From assembly GCA_963693085.1 (NCBI GenBank), contig OY856409.1, positions 296,584,058 through 296,648,057 on the forward strand: DNA of 64,000 nucleotides, in the 5' to 3' direction. Position numbers and translations under genes: made by a program. The DNA is from Alisma plantago-aquatica (taxonomy: Eukaryota > Streptophyta > Magnoliopsida > Alismatales > Alismataceae). This document shows, piece after piece, positions 47,184 to 59,500 of this stretch (position 1 is its first letter; every line of letters starts with the position of its first letter). The notes under the pieces are model-generated. The model was not told where the DNA came from and ran no database searches. It saw nothing but the letters and a program-made list of their open reading frames with translations.

Positions 47184-48052
47184 GGGGCCGTTTGGGTAAC
47201 CCATTTGTGAATACTGCAGCATTTAACAAGTATTGAGATTTCAATTACCTGATTAACAAATTCTGCAGTTATTAATTACTGTGTCTGGATGACCACAGAT
47301 TTAGAAGTGTAGTAATTACAACCATCACAATGGACAGGCCGCCGCCCTTTACCATACTCCATCCCCAACCATGCGTGGTCAATCGGAAGAAATGTCTCTG
47401 CCCGTGGTGCTCTTCTCATGCTATTGGCAAATCCAGCAATCTGATCATCATGGAAGACGGTAGCGGGAATGCTAAGTCATTGCGGCAGGGCCTCAATCAC
47501 CCAACCAACACGATCCTCCATTGTGGATATGGCCCGTTCCAGCTCGTGGAGTGGTCCAGGAGAGCAAGCTTCATGTTGGGAAAGGACGACTTGGATGAGA
47601 ACGGTGATGAGGACGACGGGAGGCACAAAATTGTGGTCCGGCGGCAAAAGGGAGACGGTGAGCTTCTCCGCCGACGAACTAGTACGACGCCGGATGGGTT
47701 ACAGAGATAATGGATAGATGGGCAGTGAGGATCACTGATGGCAAACGAGGGAGACGGGGGAAGACAGATTGCAGGAGGAGACGATGGTTAGGGGAAAGAG
47801 GGGAACCGGGAAAGACAGATGTATCGAGGGCGAGACGGGAGGCAGAAGCCGCGCAACCGTCCGCTGTGATTGCAAAGATTACCAATATTGGCGTACTTTG
47901 GGAGGGTCGGGGAATACAAAGGAGGCGGAATACAGCATTCGACATTGGTAAAATCACGCACCACAATCCAAACAACGTCATTATAAATTCGGTAGTTAGA
48001 ATATCATATCTAAATACAATAGCTCCCCCAATTACAGTACCCAAACGACCCC
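47184..48052. mobile_element. non-autonomous PIF/Harbinger-like element (869 bp)
   Basis: Termini GGGGCCGTTTGGGTA and TACCCAAACGACCCC form a 15-bp inverted repeat with one mismatch, flanked by TAA on both sides (47181-47183, 48053-48055). The 3' LTR has the empty site AAACGCAACGC (around 62,299). TAA duplication with GG(G)CC-GTTTGG ends is typical of the PIF/Harbinger (Tourist) group; assignment is by ends only. The interior (47,330-47,930) is GC-richer with scattered frames on both strands, none recognisable as transposase, so it may contain captured DNA. Confidence 0.85.
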
Positions 48053-48220
48053 TAACATACAAGTCAACCTCGATCATCACCAGACCGCGAGCAAGTGGTA
48101 GACTGTGTCTCAGTTCAACCACGATAAAACAAGGAATAAAGTGTAAACTGCGACCACGGTCTCACACTAACCTCAACCTAGACCTAGACCGCGGTCTAGG
48201 CTTAAGTCGGTGGAATGCAC

Positions 48221-48229
48221 CTATAAATA
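48221..48229 (+). promoter_or_regulatory. candidate TATA box of the Athila 5' LTR
   Basis: CCTATAAATAGGCC in the 5' LTR is conserved at 62,456-62,469 in the 3' LTR. It is a canonical plant TATA box preceded by the CG-word array and followed by about 1.1 kb of LTR. Confidence 0.65.
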
Positions 48230-49332
48230 GGCCAACCACCCGTCTTGTCAAATCATCAGATCATAGATGGGATCCCAAGGACCACGAAGTCCTGCTGCAT
48301 CCCAGACTCATTCTAGGCCATCCATCCACCAGTCTTAGATCTCTAAAGGCAGAAGCTGAGGAGAGAGAAGGCTGAACACTCCTTCTTTGAGAGAAGAAGA
48401 TTGTCCACGCCATCGACGTGTTAGATCCAGATCTGAAGAAGTACTATGTCATATCACGTCTCTTCTCTCTTTAGATATATCACACCATTTCGATGTACTT
48501 CCCTCCTCTCTTCGTGGGACTTCATGTATCCATCTTTTTGTAACACTGCTATGCCGTATGTAAGCATGAGTGGCTAAACACCTTAACTTGGGTTGGGAGT
48601 TGCCACTAAGGCTCTCCCAACATGTATATTGTTTGTTCCTGTTGAATATATATATTATTATCAAGATTATCTGCATGCACCTATTTTAATTATTCACTTG
48701 TATGATTAGCTACCATCTTGTGATGTTTGATAGTTGATATCTCGAAAGAGTAATATCACTTTTATCATGTGTTATGGAGTAGTATGAATGCACGAGAGTG
48801 TTGGAATGCTAAAACTTTAAAACCATATGTTATGTTGCATAGTTTTTGTGTGGTCATCTCGAGAGGGAGACTACCCTTAGACTTAGATCTATCCTCATCT
48901 CGAGAGAGAGTTGAAAGGATGCTTTTGATGGTTTCTTATAGTCTTGATAAGAGTATGAGAGAGAGAGATGATGTTGCATGTTGGCGAGAAGTCTTAGTAG
49001 GTGAACCCCAACCCGATTTTTCTTCATATACTTATTTCTTCTTGTTTCTTTTGTCTTCGTTCATTCTCCTTATTCTTGTTTTTCTTGTTCAACCTTATTT
49101 TGTGTTCCATCGTTCCTTAGGGAACACCTTTATATGTGCCCATGTTTTTTGGAGTATAAGAGTGTTAGATTCTGTGAGCTTAACACTACCAACCTTGTCC
49201 CTGTGTTTGACCCTAATCACTACATCAGACCCCATTTATCATTGTGGGGGCCTGAGAGTCAGATTATCTCTTTAAAAGTCTGACTACTCTAAATCCCCTC
49301 CTTTTAGATGTGCGATTTAGGCCGATCAACCT

Positions 49333-49352
49333 TTTGGTGTCGTTGCCAGGGA
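49333..49352 (+). other. primer-binding site (tRNA-Asp type)
   Basis: TTTGGTGTCGTTGCCAGGGA differs at two or three positions from the TTTGGCGCCGTTGCCGGGGA found in Athila elements, which matches the 3' end of tRNA-Asp. It lies 4 bases after the LTR terminus. Confidence 0.85.
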
Positions 49353-49568
49353 CAAGGCAAAATGATATTGTTAAGAACTTGAGTCCACTTACTATACTCC
49401 CATGACTCAAGCTTAGCAATAATCTTGATAGCATAGTTACTTTAAGTATGCTACCCTAAGTTTGTGTAGAATAGTTCATTTTAACATGACCCGTTAGCTA
49501 ACTCGACTGTACGGTCTATTCGGGCACCCAGGAAGAAGCAGACTCATTTGACTTTGCTCCTTTTCACC

Positions 49569-51355
49569 ATGCCTCCTCGCGTGGACATTACTCTCTTAGG
49601 AGACGAGTAGGATGTGAGGAATCAACATAACCTACCACCATCATGCTCATATGAAGATAGAGATGTCTATTACAATGACGGTCACCAACATGAATAATAC
49701 GATGAAGAACATGAAGAGCGACATGAAGATGATCATCGTGAGGATGACCGTCGCCATGAGGATCGTCGTCATCTCCGCAAACATAGAAGGAACCATGACA
49801 ACCATGAGCACAAGGTAGAGAGAAATCACAACCACAGGGATAGAGATAGTGAGGATGATGAAGAAGAGAAGACTCTTCGTGAGTTGGCAGCAACAAGGGC
49901 CAATGAGTCTAGATGTCCAATTATCGTACCAAACTTCAACGCAGCAAACTTCGAGCTAAAACAAGTTGTCATATCTATGATCCAGAACAAACCTTTTTGT
50001 GGAAATTCAAGGGAAAATCCGTACCATCACCTAGATTATTTCAAGAAAATTTGTGATACCATTAAGATGAGGGGTGTCGCGCAAGAGGTGATTTACTGCA
50101 AGGGTTTCAACTTCTCTTTGGAAGACAAGGCTCTATCTTGGTACCTAAATCTCCCCCACCAGTCTATAGATGGGTGGACCCCTGGAGGATGCTTTTGTTA
50201 CTAAGTTTTATCCTACAGAGAGGAAAATCCATAACATTGAGAACATTGCCTCTTTTACACAAAAGCTAGGAGAGAACCTACATGAAGCATGGGAGCATTT
50301 CTAAGAGTACTTTAGGAATTTCCCACACCATAATTATTGCAAGGGGTTCCTAGTGACCACTTTCTATAATGGGATAACTAATACGGAAATGACTTCATTG
50401 AACGTTGTTGTAGGCAGTGATTTCCTAGGGAAAAAGCCAAGAAGAACCATGTAGATAATAGAAAACTTGGCTGCACTTCAAGCAAACATGGACTATGATA
50501 GGAATGACAGAGGGCCTTTGAAGAAGGTAGGATCTAAAGGACCATCTATGGAAGCCAAGGCTTTAGAAACTATAACAACTCAAATTCAGAAAATAGCAAC
50601 AGATGTGAAACAACTGAAGGATTTGGAGTCAAATGCAAGAAGCATACTGAGAAGGTCATGAAGTGTGTCACCTGTGGAGAAGGGGGCCATGGAATTGATA
50701 ACTATATCTACACCAAGCTAGAGGAAAGTGAAGAAAGTGAAAGAGAAAAAGAGACTATGCAAAAAATTTCATACGCCAACATTAAGAGGCTAGACCATCC
50801 TGGTTTCATCTACGGAAACAAGGATGCAGCCGAGAATTCACACCAGCTAAGCAATTCGCAAAAGCCACTGCCAGTTTTCAAAAAGAGAAGTGGGAAACTA
50901 CAATATACTCAGACAACAAATTATCAAACCAACAAGAACAACTACTCTGGTCAAGGTAAGAATCAAAACCTTCAAGGGGAAGGTCCAAGCCAAGGATCGA
51001 GTCAAGGCCAAGTCCAAGGATCAGGGCAAGGGAAAGATAAAGGTCAATAAGACATAGTCACCCAACTATTTGATTTCTCTGAGAGGCAAGCTACTATGAA
51101 CGATCAACTAGATCAAAGTTCCCTAGACAATTCTGGCATCCTGACAACTATGCATATCCAAATGGCAGATACACAGACACATCAATTCCAAATTGATCAA
51201 CATCTCACGCAGTTGGCAGAGTTAGTAAAGAATCCCTCAGGAAAGATTTCGTCAAATACAGAGACTGCAATAATGGCTACCCTCCGATCTGAGAGGACGC
51301 TGATCAACTCTGGAACTAGGGACAAGAATGAGGAAGGAAAAGAGGAAGAACTGTG
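49569..51355 (+). pseudogene. Athila gag, broken
   Basis: From ATG 49569 (MPPRVDITLLGDE, then a TAG) the frame runs through a His/Asp/Arg-rich stretch (to about 49,860) to the retrotransposon gag core: NFELKQVVISMIQNKPFCG, HHLDYFKKICDTIK and LEDKALSWYLNLP. A frameshift near 50,170 leads to LEDAFVTKFYPTERKI and FTQKLGENLHEAWEHF. A CCHC-like knuckle CVTCGEGGHGIDNY at 50,658 lacks its last Cys. After it come Gln/Gly/Ser-rich repeats (QGSSQGQVQGSGQG) and a C-terminal region ending at 51,355. Several stops (near 49,608, 49,697, 50,302, 50,453 and 50,659) show it is inactive. The role is particle formation and RNA packaging. Confidence 0.85.
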
Positions 51356-51477
51356 ACCTGGGAGAGAAGTTTCTTTTGAGAAGTCTACTGACAAGGGAAA
51401 GCCTACTAAGGAAAGTAGAGAGAAAAGTTGAGAAGCTAGGGGTCTAGATCCCATTGAGGAAATCTTTACGAAAAAGA

Positions 51478-54400
51478 GTCATATGCACCAAGGGTTCCAT
51501 TCCCGTACAAGCTTATCAAGTCACACCTGAAGAGAAGATATGAAAAATTCATGGAAGCTGTGAAGAAATTGCATATCGATATCTCATTTCTTAATGCTTT
51601 GGAGGAGGTTCCCACATATGCAAAGTTTTTCAAGGATCTAATGACAAAGAGAAGAAGAGAAAACAATGTCGAAATGGTACACCTAGCAAACATGTCCAGT
51701 GTTTTTGTTCAAGGTGAACTACCAACTAAGAAGAAAGACCCTTGAGCTTTTAACATCCCTTTTTGTGTTGGTGACAACATTGAAAGGAAGGGTCTAGCAG
51801 ACATAGGAGCGAGCATTAGCCTCATGCCCTTAAGTTTAACTCAGAGACTGGGATTGACTGACATGGTCAAGACAAAGATGAGGATTGAATTATTGGATCA
51901 CACATTTAAGAGACCTATTGGTATAGTGGAAGATGTCTTGATCTGTGTGGGATGATTCTTCATCCCTTGTGACATCATTGTGATAGACATTATGGAGCAC
52001 CCAAAGTATCCTATGATATTTGGACGACCTTTTCTGGCAATTGGAAGATCTCAGATAGATGTCACTGAAGGCATCATAACTCTTCGAGTTGGAAATGACC
52101 ACATAGACTTCAAGGTGAAGGATGCCATGAACGGACTGTCTCTTTCAGAATCAGTCTACTTCATGGACAGCTATAACCAATATTGTGAAGATATTCAAGA
52201 AGAAAAGGCCATTATAGACCCACTAAGGAGAGCTTTGAACAACCTGAATCCTTTTATGGAAGATCGAGAAGTAGTGGAAATTCCATATTACCTGAACCAA
52301 GGAGAAGAAAGTCTCAGTGATGACAAGAAAGTGATAGAGATAGTGAAGTATACCTCTCTGGAATAGTCAAATGAAGAGCTAGAAGCTCCCAAGCCAAGCC
52401 GGAGCTGAAACCACTCCCCGAAGGACTGAAGTACGAGTTCCTGGATGATGAGGAAAGGAATCCCATCATCATCAATGCTAACATCACAGAAGAATAGTGG
52501 GAAAGACTCCTGGAAGAGTTGAGGGAGCATAAAAGAGCAATCAAATATTCCGTTGAGGACATCAAGGGACTTAACCCAGCCCAGTGTATGCACATGATAA
52601 ATTTAAAAGAATCGGTGAAGCCATTGGTGTAGCCCCAAAGGAAATCGAACCAAATGTTGAAAGAAGTAGTCAAGAAGGAAATATTGAAGCTATGGGATGC
52701 ATGGATTACATACCCAATAAGCGACAACAACCGGGTGAGCCCCATTTATGTAGTACCCAAGAAGGGTGGGATGACTGTAGTGAGAGGAGATAATGGTGAT
52801 GAAGTAGCAATAAGAACTGTCATAGGTTGGAGAATGTGCATAGATTATAGAAAACTAAATTTAGACACAAATAAAGACCATTTTCCCTTGCCATTTATTG
52901 ACCAAGTCTTAGAAAGACTTGCCCACCATGACTACTTCTGCTTCATGGATTGATATTCTAGATTCTATCAAGTTTTGATCCACCCTGATTATCAGGAGAA
53001 GATGATGTTTACATGCATCTATGGCACATACACCTTCAGAAGAATGCCTTTTGGCTTATGCAATGCTCCTGTAACTTTCCAACGTTGCATGATTTCCATG
53101 TTGAAGTGTTTATGGATGACTTCTTAGTTTATGGAACAAAATTCAATGCTTGCCTAAGAAATTTATCCTTTGTTCTACAGAGATGTGAGGAGAAACGTTT
53201 GGTGCTAAACTGGGAGGAGTGCCACTTTAAGGTTTAGAGTGACATTGTCCTAGGACACAAAATTTCCAAGAAAGGCATCGAGGTGGATCTAAGTAAGATC
53301 AAATCCATCTCCAAACTCCCACCATCGAAGTCTGTGACTGTGGTAAGAAGTTTCCTGGGCCATGCTAGATACTATAGGAGGTTCATCAAAGATTTTTTGA
53401 AAATTTCAAAGCCCCTCTTAAATTTGCTGATCAAGGACACAATGTTTGAATTCGATGACGAATGTTCAAAAGCTTTTAAGACCCTGAAGAAGGCTTTTAC
53501 TTCGGCACCAATCCTATAAGACCCTGATTGGGAGCTACCATTTGAGATAATGTGTGAAGCTAGTGACTACACTATAGGTGCAGTCCTAGGACAAAATAAA
53601 GACAGAAAGCACCATGTCATCTACTACGCCATTCGTACGTTAGTTGAAGCCCAAGTGAACTATACCACCACTGAGAAGGAGATGTTAGTGATTGTTTTCG
53701 CATTTGATAAGTTATGATCTTACCTTATAGAAGCCAAGGTTAAAGTTTATACTGACCACGATGCTATACGTTATCTCATGTAAAAGAAAGATACCAAGTC
53801 AAGACTGCTAAGGTGGGCTCTACTGTTGCAAGAATTTTATCATGAAGTTATTGATAAAAAGGGAAAAGAAAATGTGGTTGCAGACCACTTGTCTAGAACA
53901 ATTTTCAATGAAGAGAATTAGTTTCCTGTGAACAACAATTATGCTGATGAATCCCTATTGATGGCTCAGTCTGATGAGCAGAGTTTTCCGTAGTTTGTAG
54001 ATATCTATAACTATCTGGCTTGTGTCCAACTGCCACCTGACATAACATACAACTAGAAGAAGAAGCTTTTCTTTGATGTTAAGAACTATTACTGGGATGG
54101 TCCACTATTGTTTAAGAGGTGTTATGAGAATTTGTATCGAAGTTGTATACCACGGGAAGAAGTTCTATCAATTCTAAAAGAATGTCATTCTTCACCGTAT
54201 GGAAGATATCACAAGGGAGAAAGAACGGCTGCAAAGGTGCTCCAATCTGGGTTTTTTGGCCCACCATGTTCAAGGATACGACATCTTTTATCAAGACTTG
54301 TAAGGAATGCCAACTTATTGGAAATATCAATAAAAGAAGTGAGATGCCTATGGCTAAATGGGTGGAAGTGGAGATCTTTGATGTTTGGGGAATAGACTAT

Positions 54401-55331
54401 TTGGGTCCTTTCCTATCATCAAAAGGATACCAATACATCCTTGTAGTCGTTGACTATGTGTCAAAGTGGGTAGAGGTAGTAGCAACTGAATCTTGTGATT
54501 CTAAAGTTGTGATCAAGTTGTTAGAGAAAATCATTTTCCCATGCTTCAGAGTGCCTCACACTGTCATAAGCGATGGAGGATCACATTTTGGAGAAAAGCA
54601 ATTTGAGGTGCTATTAAAGAAATATGGGGTAAAGTACAAAGTTGCTACACCCTATCATCCTCAAACCTTAGGACAAGTAGAGGTATCCAATAGGCAGACT
54701 AAGCAGATACTGGAGAAAACGGTCAGCCGCACTAGGAAGGACTAGTCTATGAAGCTCGATGATGCTCTCTGAGCTTTTAGGGAAGCTTATAAAAACACCA
54801 ATAGGCACGCCTCCGTACATATTAATCTATGGTAAATCCAGCCATCGACCTCTGGAGTTCGGGCATAAATCCCATTGGGCGATCAAGTTTCCGAATATGG
54901 ACTTGGAGAAGGCAGGACAAAAAAGATTCCTACAGTTATAGGAGATCAAAGAGCAAAGATTGCATGCTTATGAGAACACAAAAAATTACAAAAAAATAAC
55001 TAACGTGTGGCATGACGCCCACCTAAAGAACAAAGATGTTCATGAAGGTGATAAGGTGCTTTTCTTCAATTCAAACATCAGGCTTTTTCCTAGAATACTC
55101 AAAACTAGATGGTCGGGCCCCTTCTCTGTAGTGAAGATATACCCATCAGGAATGATGGAGATTCAAGGGGAGAAAATAGGAATTTTCAAGGTCAATGGTC
55201 ATAGAGTAAAAAGATTTTACGAAGATGAGGCTTTTATAAGAATGTCTGAAATCAATTTGGAGGAACCTTGTCATTCACCTAAGAAAAGAAATGAGGAGTT
55301 GCCACACCCAGCTGAGAAACCCAAGGAATGA
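51478..55331 (+). pseudogene. Athila protease-RT-RNase H-integrase, broken
   Basis: Protease: LADIGASISLMPLSL near 51,795, with MIFGRPFLAIGRS near 52,012. RT: WRMCIDYRKLN (52,830), MPFGLCNAPVTFQRC (53,044), FMDDFLVYG (53,113; YxDD class) and FLGHARYYRRFI (53,355). A short segment just before FMDD is lost with a frameshift near 53,095. RNase H: CEASDYTIGAVLG, TTEKEMLVIVFAFDK and VYTDHDAIRYL (53,555-53,780). Integrase: His/Cys site split by a frameshift near 54,250 (ECHSSPYGRYHKG, then CKECQ), then WGIDYLGPF, VISDGGSHFG and QVEVSNRQ (DDE), and a C-terminal domain ending at 55,331 with no chromodomain. There are about a dozen stops. Lack of a chromodomain fits Athila. Confidence 0.9.
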
Positions 55332-56559
55332 AGGATTATGAAGTCTAGCTAGAGACTTTAAAACAAGCACTTCTTGGGAGGCAACCTAAGTTTTAGTTAT
55401 TTCTTTAAAAAAAATTCTCTACCTTTTAGTTTGATTAGTTTTCTGCTCCCTTAAGTTTTGTACATATCTATCTTCCTTTTTGAGTAATTGATGATTTAAA
55501 TAGAGCAACAAGTTTTGTTTTGATCAAGATCTGTGACCGAGGTCCAAGACCGCGACCCACGGTGCCTGCGATTAGTCGCCTTGACCACGATTGTCGTGTC
55601 TTCCTTGGAACAAAAGAAACTGCGACCCGCGGTCGTGGTTACTCCCTCTTTGTCTATGATCCACAGGTCACGGTCACTCTACTATATATTCCAAAACCCC
55701 AATTTCTCAGACACTTTTCACTTATTACTTTTTTGAGCCAAGTTAAACCCTACCTCTTTGAAGAATCGCTCCACTGCAACCAATAATCTACTGCCGAAGC
55801 ATTCTCACCGCCGTGCCAGCCCTTTTAAATTTTGTCATCTCGTCCAATAAATAGGTAACAACAAAACCCTATTTTCGCCCTTCTCGCTTCTATTTTTATG
55901 ATGTTCCACTACCGCCATGCCGCTTCTGATTTCACCCCACACCCTATCTCATTTTACCAATTTGTTCTAATTGACGACCATGTATAGCACTGCCACCAGT
56001 TGCTCTTGCTATCTAGATATCCAAACCACCTTAAAGGTGGTGTTTGGAAATAGTAACTAAAAACTCTAAAAATACAAATAATGGGGTAACTGCCCACGGA
56101 CGAGCAGGTCTATAATCGATCAACTTGTGCCACCAATTGACAGACAAAGAAGAGAAGCAGAATAGTTGGACTAGGTAGACCACGAGTCACGGTCTTCTTC
56201 CACTGCAACCACGACTGTGGTGTGTTCATTGACCTTAACTCGGTCGCGGTGCTTGCTCAACTCTCAAAGGTTTAGGTTCACACCGTGGGTCGCAGTGTTG
56301 AAGAGTGTTGCTCGAAGTCGCATTCCCCTCGACTATGACATGCCCGATATATAGAATGAGACCACAATCGCAAAAACAACCGTGACCGCAATCTCCTTCA
56401 CAACCAACCACGACCGTGGTATCCCTTAATCATTAACAAGACCGCGGGTTGTGGTCCCTATATATATACTTAAACTTAATAAATTTCCCTAGATAATCGT
56501 GAGAAGATTAATAATTGTTAAATCAACTATAAACTAATTAATTGTAAAAACTTTGCAGA
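55332..56559 (+). other. spacer between pol and the 3' ORF, with CG-word array
   Basis: No supported gene. From about 55,530 to 55,680 and again 56,180-56,460 it is dense in GACCGCGACC, CGCGGTCGTGG and CACGGTC words, the same vocabulary as in this element's LTRs. The sequence just before ATG 56560 is AT-rich, with CTTTGCAG at 56,552, a possible 3' splice site that would allow the 3' ORF to be expressed from a spliced RNA. Confidence 0.6.
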
Positions 56560-59500
56560 ATGTCTTCGCTGACAACCAGCAATTCCATCTGCAGACAAGA
56601 AACATCCCTGAAGGAGGTAGAGAAGATAGTAGAGAGCCTAACAACAACGCTAAAGAAGAACACTTCTCTGTCAGTAGCCAAACGGGTTGAGTTGCAGCTG
56701 AAGCTCAAACATTATCAAAGAATTCTGGGTCACTTGACACTGGAGGACTCTCCACAAGAAATAGAACAAACCGAGCAAATAGGGACCTTCGAGTATCAAC
56801 CAGGAGAATCTGAGAATAGAGTACAGGGGAAGAAAAGAAAAGCTGCACCAAAGGAAACCAAGGGCAGCAAGAAGGCAAAATCGTTAGTTGTCGATAAACC
56901 AAGAGAACAGGAGGTAGGCAAAGCCAAAGAGGTCACCGAGGAGACATCTGAAGAGTCTGACGAACCCCCGTTCATGCCAAGAAATCTCATGCACCAATCT
57001 ACCTATGACTGGATGTACCAAAATATGGAATTCATCCTGACTCGATACTTGGACGTAGAGGATTTCAAGAAATTGGGAATCTATGATAGGGTAGTCAAAT
57101 TCTTGAAAGGTGTAAATTTACACACCCTATGCAAACCCGAGGCCAAGTACTACAAATGGCTAACTGTGGAGTTCCTATCTTCACTAAAAAAAGGTCCCCA
57201 CAAGTATTAAGACGAAGAAGCAGGGCGGCGAATATTATAAACTACAAGTAAGACTAGGAGGTGAGTCTTACATGATCATGGAGGCAATGTTGAACAAGAT
57301 ATTTACAGAGACAGGGGAAGAAGCAAAAGCCTACTCCACTGCCCCAAGAAAAAAGGAATCAGTAACCTATGATAGAAATCAACTGTGGGAAGAGCTGACC
57401 AGAGAAGAGGAACATAGCTCAAAGAACTCCAAGGCCTCATTGATCACCTCGTGCTTCACCCGCATAATCCAGAAAATTATAGCCTACACAATTTACACGA
57501 GGTCAGAAACAAGAATAGTTAGCAAAGGATATCTGTTCCTAATTTGGTCATGATAAATAGAAAGCCAGTAAATATCGGAAATATATTAATTGAACATTTA
57601 TCTATGGCAGTAGGAGGGGAATAAAAAAGGAACTCGGTCTACTACATAGGTGGTCAGATAACAAAAATTGTTGAATACTTAATGAATGCAGAAGAGGTCC
57701 TGAAGTACAAGGAGATGGAGGGACAACAGAGGATAGATATCAAGTCCCTCATTAACACAAGTATTCTGACACAGAAGGGGGAGAAATTGTACTTCAAGCA
57801 AACCGGGTCAAAGTGGCTCATGCTTCTTCCAGAGATGGCATTTTATGACACCCACAAGCTGCGGATGACCTAATATAACATTGAAAAGCAGTACTCTGGG
57901 GCACTGCGAGCCGACACAGAACCATAAATTAATTACAGTCAAGAAGAGAAGTGCCCAAGCAGAAATGAAAGAGAAAAAGAGTACAAAGAAGCAAAAGAAA
58001 TTGGTAGTGCAGAAGAAGAGGAAGACCTCAGATACAACTGCACCACCCACCGCAAAGAAAATAGCTAAAGAACCACCCACGCCCATGGCTCCCCCTCTAG
58101 AAGAAACAGTGGGGAATGAAGAACCCACACCTCTAGAGCCACATGAGGAAGCGGCTATAGTGGAGCCAGAGGTGGAGAAAGAAGAAGGTACAATAGCCAA
58201 CATGCAGGCTGACAATGAACCAGAGGCTGAGCTAGAAGGATAAGACTCCCATGCCGTATCAAAACTAGAAATCCATGGAGTGGACATGGACCCACAAGAC
58301 AAGCATAGGGAAAAATAACAAGTTCCACTGCCACCACCTTCACAACCAACCATGCCAAGCTCATCAACAATGCACATGGAACAACACCTACACTAGCAGC
58401 AACAACATGCACCTTCTTTCGGAGGTGTATTAGGTACAAGGTTTGATTCCATGTGGGAATACATGCATAAAACCACTACCATAAATACAAACATATCCTC
58501 TTATGTATTTGCGATGAAAACACAGGTACATGTCCTCGACGAAAGGACTAGAGCACTCCCTGACTTCATCTAAGAAGCCTTAAGCAACCAATGGATAATG
58601 ATGGGAATGCTGAAGGAGATGATGAATGAAATGGAGGACTTGAAGATGGAAAGGCATGCCATCCAAGCCGACAATGAGCATATGCATCACGGCTATGAAA
58701 CAATGATGGATAGCCTCTAAAAAGAGCACCAACACCTAGAAGAAGACTATCACAAGCTTAAAAAGGAACGTGGAGAAATCGAGAGCTGGCAGAAGAAAAA
58801 GAAGGCAGAGCACTCAGTAAGCCCAACCCACTCCTCATCATGTCCCTCTAGCCATGACGAAAACAATGATGACAATGTGGGAGGGACCGACACGAGAGCA
58901 GGAGCGTTGAAAGAAGAAAGTGCCAACGTAAAGACAACACCAACAGCTGAGCAAAAAAAGAATGATCCTCTAAAATAATCGAGCTCCCCCAATGACAAAT
59001 ACACAACAAAAAACACAACATTGTCAAGGGAGCTCGACCTCAATAACAACCCTGAAGAAGGGTAGGATGAAACTAATGAAGGCAGTGGTAAACAAGTAGA
59101 ACAACAATTAAACCTGTCTGCAAATAAGATGACGCTAGAAGATCATATTGCTATAGCTCATCAAGAGGAAGTCAATGTAGATTTCAACGCAATAGGGACT
59201 GTGGAGATCGATAAAATGCTAGCTGAGCTGGGCACCATCCTTGAAAAGAGCAACAAGTTCCTCTTCTTTCAAAAGAACAATGAGCATAATGATTGCCTTT
59301 ACGGTGGAAAAATGGAGGCAGCTCTAGCAATGCCTGCAGCCGCTGAATTGGGGCAAACTTCTGAGGAAAGCAACATCAGGGACAATGTAGCTATAGAAGC
59401 CTCCTCAGAAGTAGCAGACCAGGTGACCACAACACAACCATCAGACAAAGAAGCTGAACAAGTGGCCAAAGCCATGTCGATCATAGATGAAACTCCGACA

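Larger units (their letters stand above)
46704..49328 (+). repeat. 5' LTR of the Athila element, with a nested 869-bp insertion
   Basis: 2625 bp; without the insertion at 47184-48052 and one TAA it is 1753 bp, against 1786 bp for the 3' LTR. It contains arrays of CG-containing words (GACCGCGA, CGACCGCGGTC-like) at 46,850-47,150 and 48,070-48,200, and the TATAAATAG at 48,221, a good TATA-box candidate shared with the 3' LTR. No gene. Confidence 0.92.

Noticed and set aside
47330..48375. Several open frames on both strands across the small insertion and the adjacent LTR
   Set aside because: They cross the insertion border or are composition-driven; none resembles a transposase or host protein.
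49588..49896. Minus-strand frame rich in His, Cys and Asp
   Set aside because: It is the shadow of the His/Asp/Arg-rich N terminus of the Athila gag on the plus strand.
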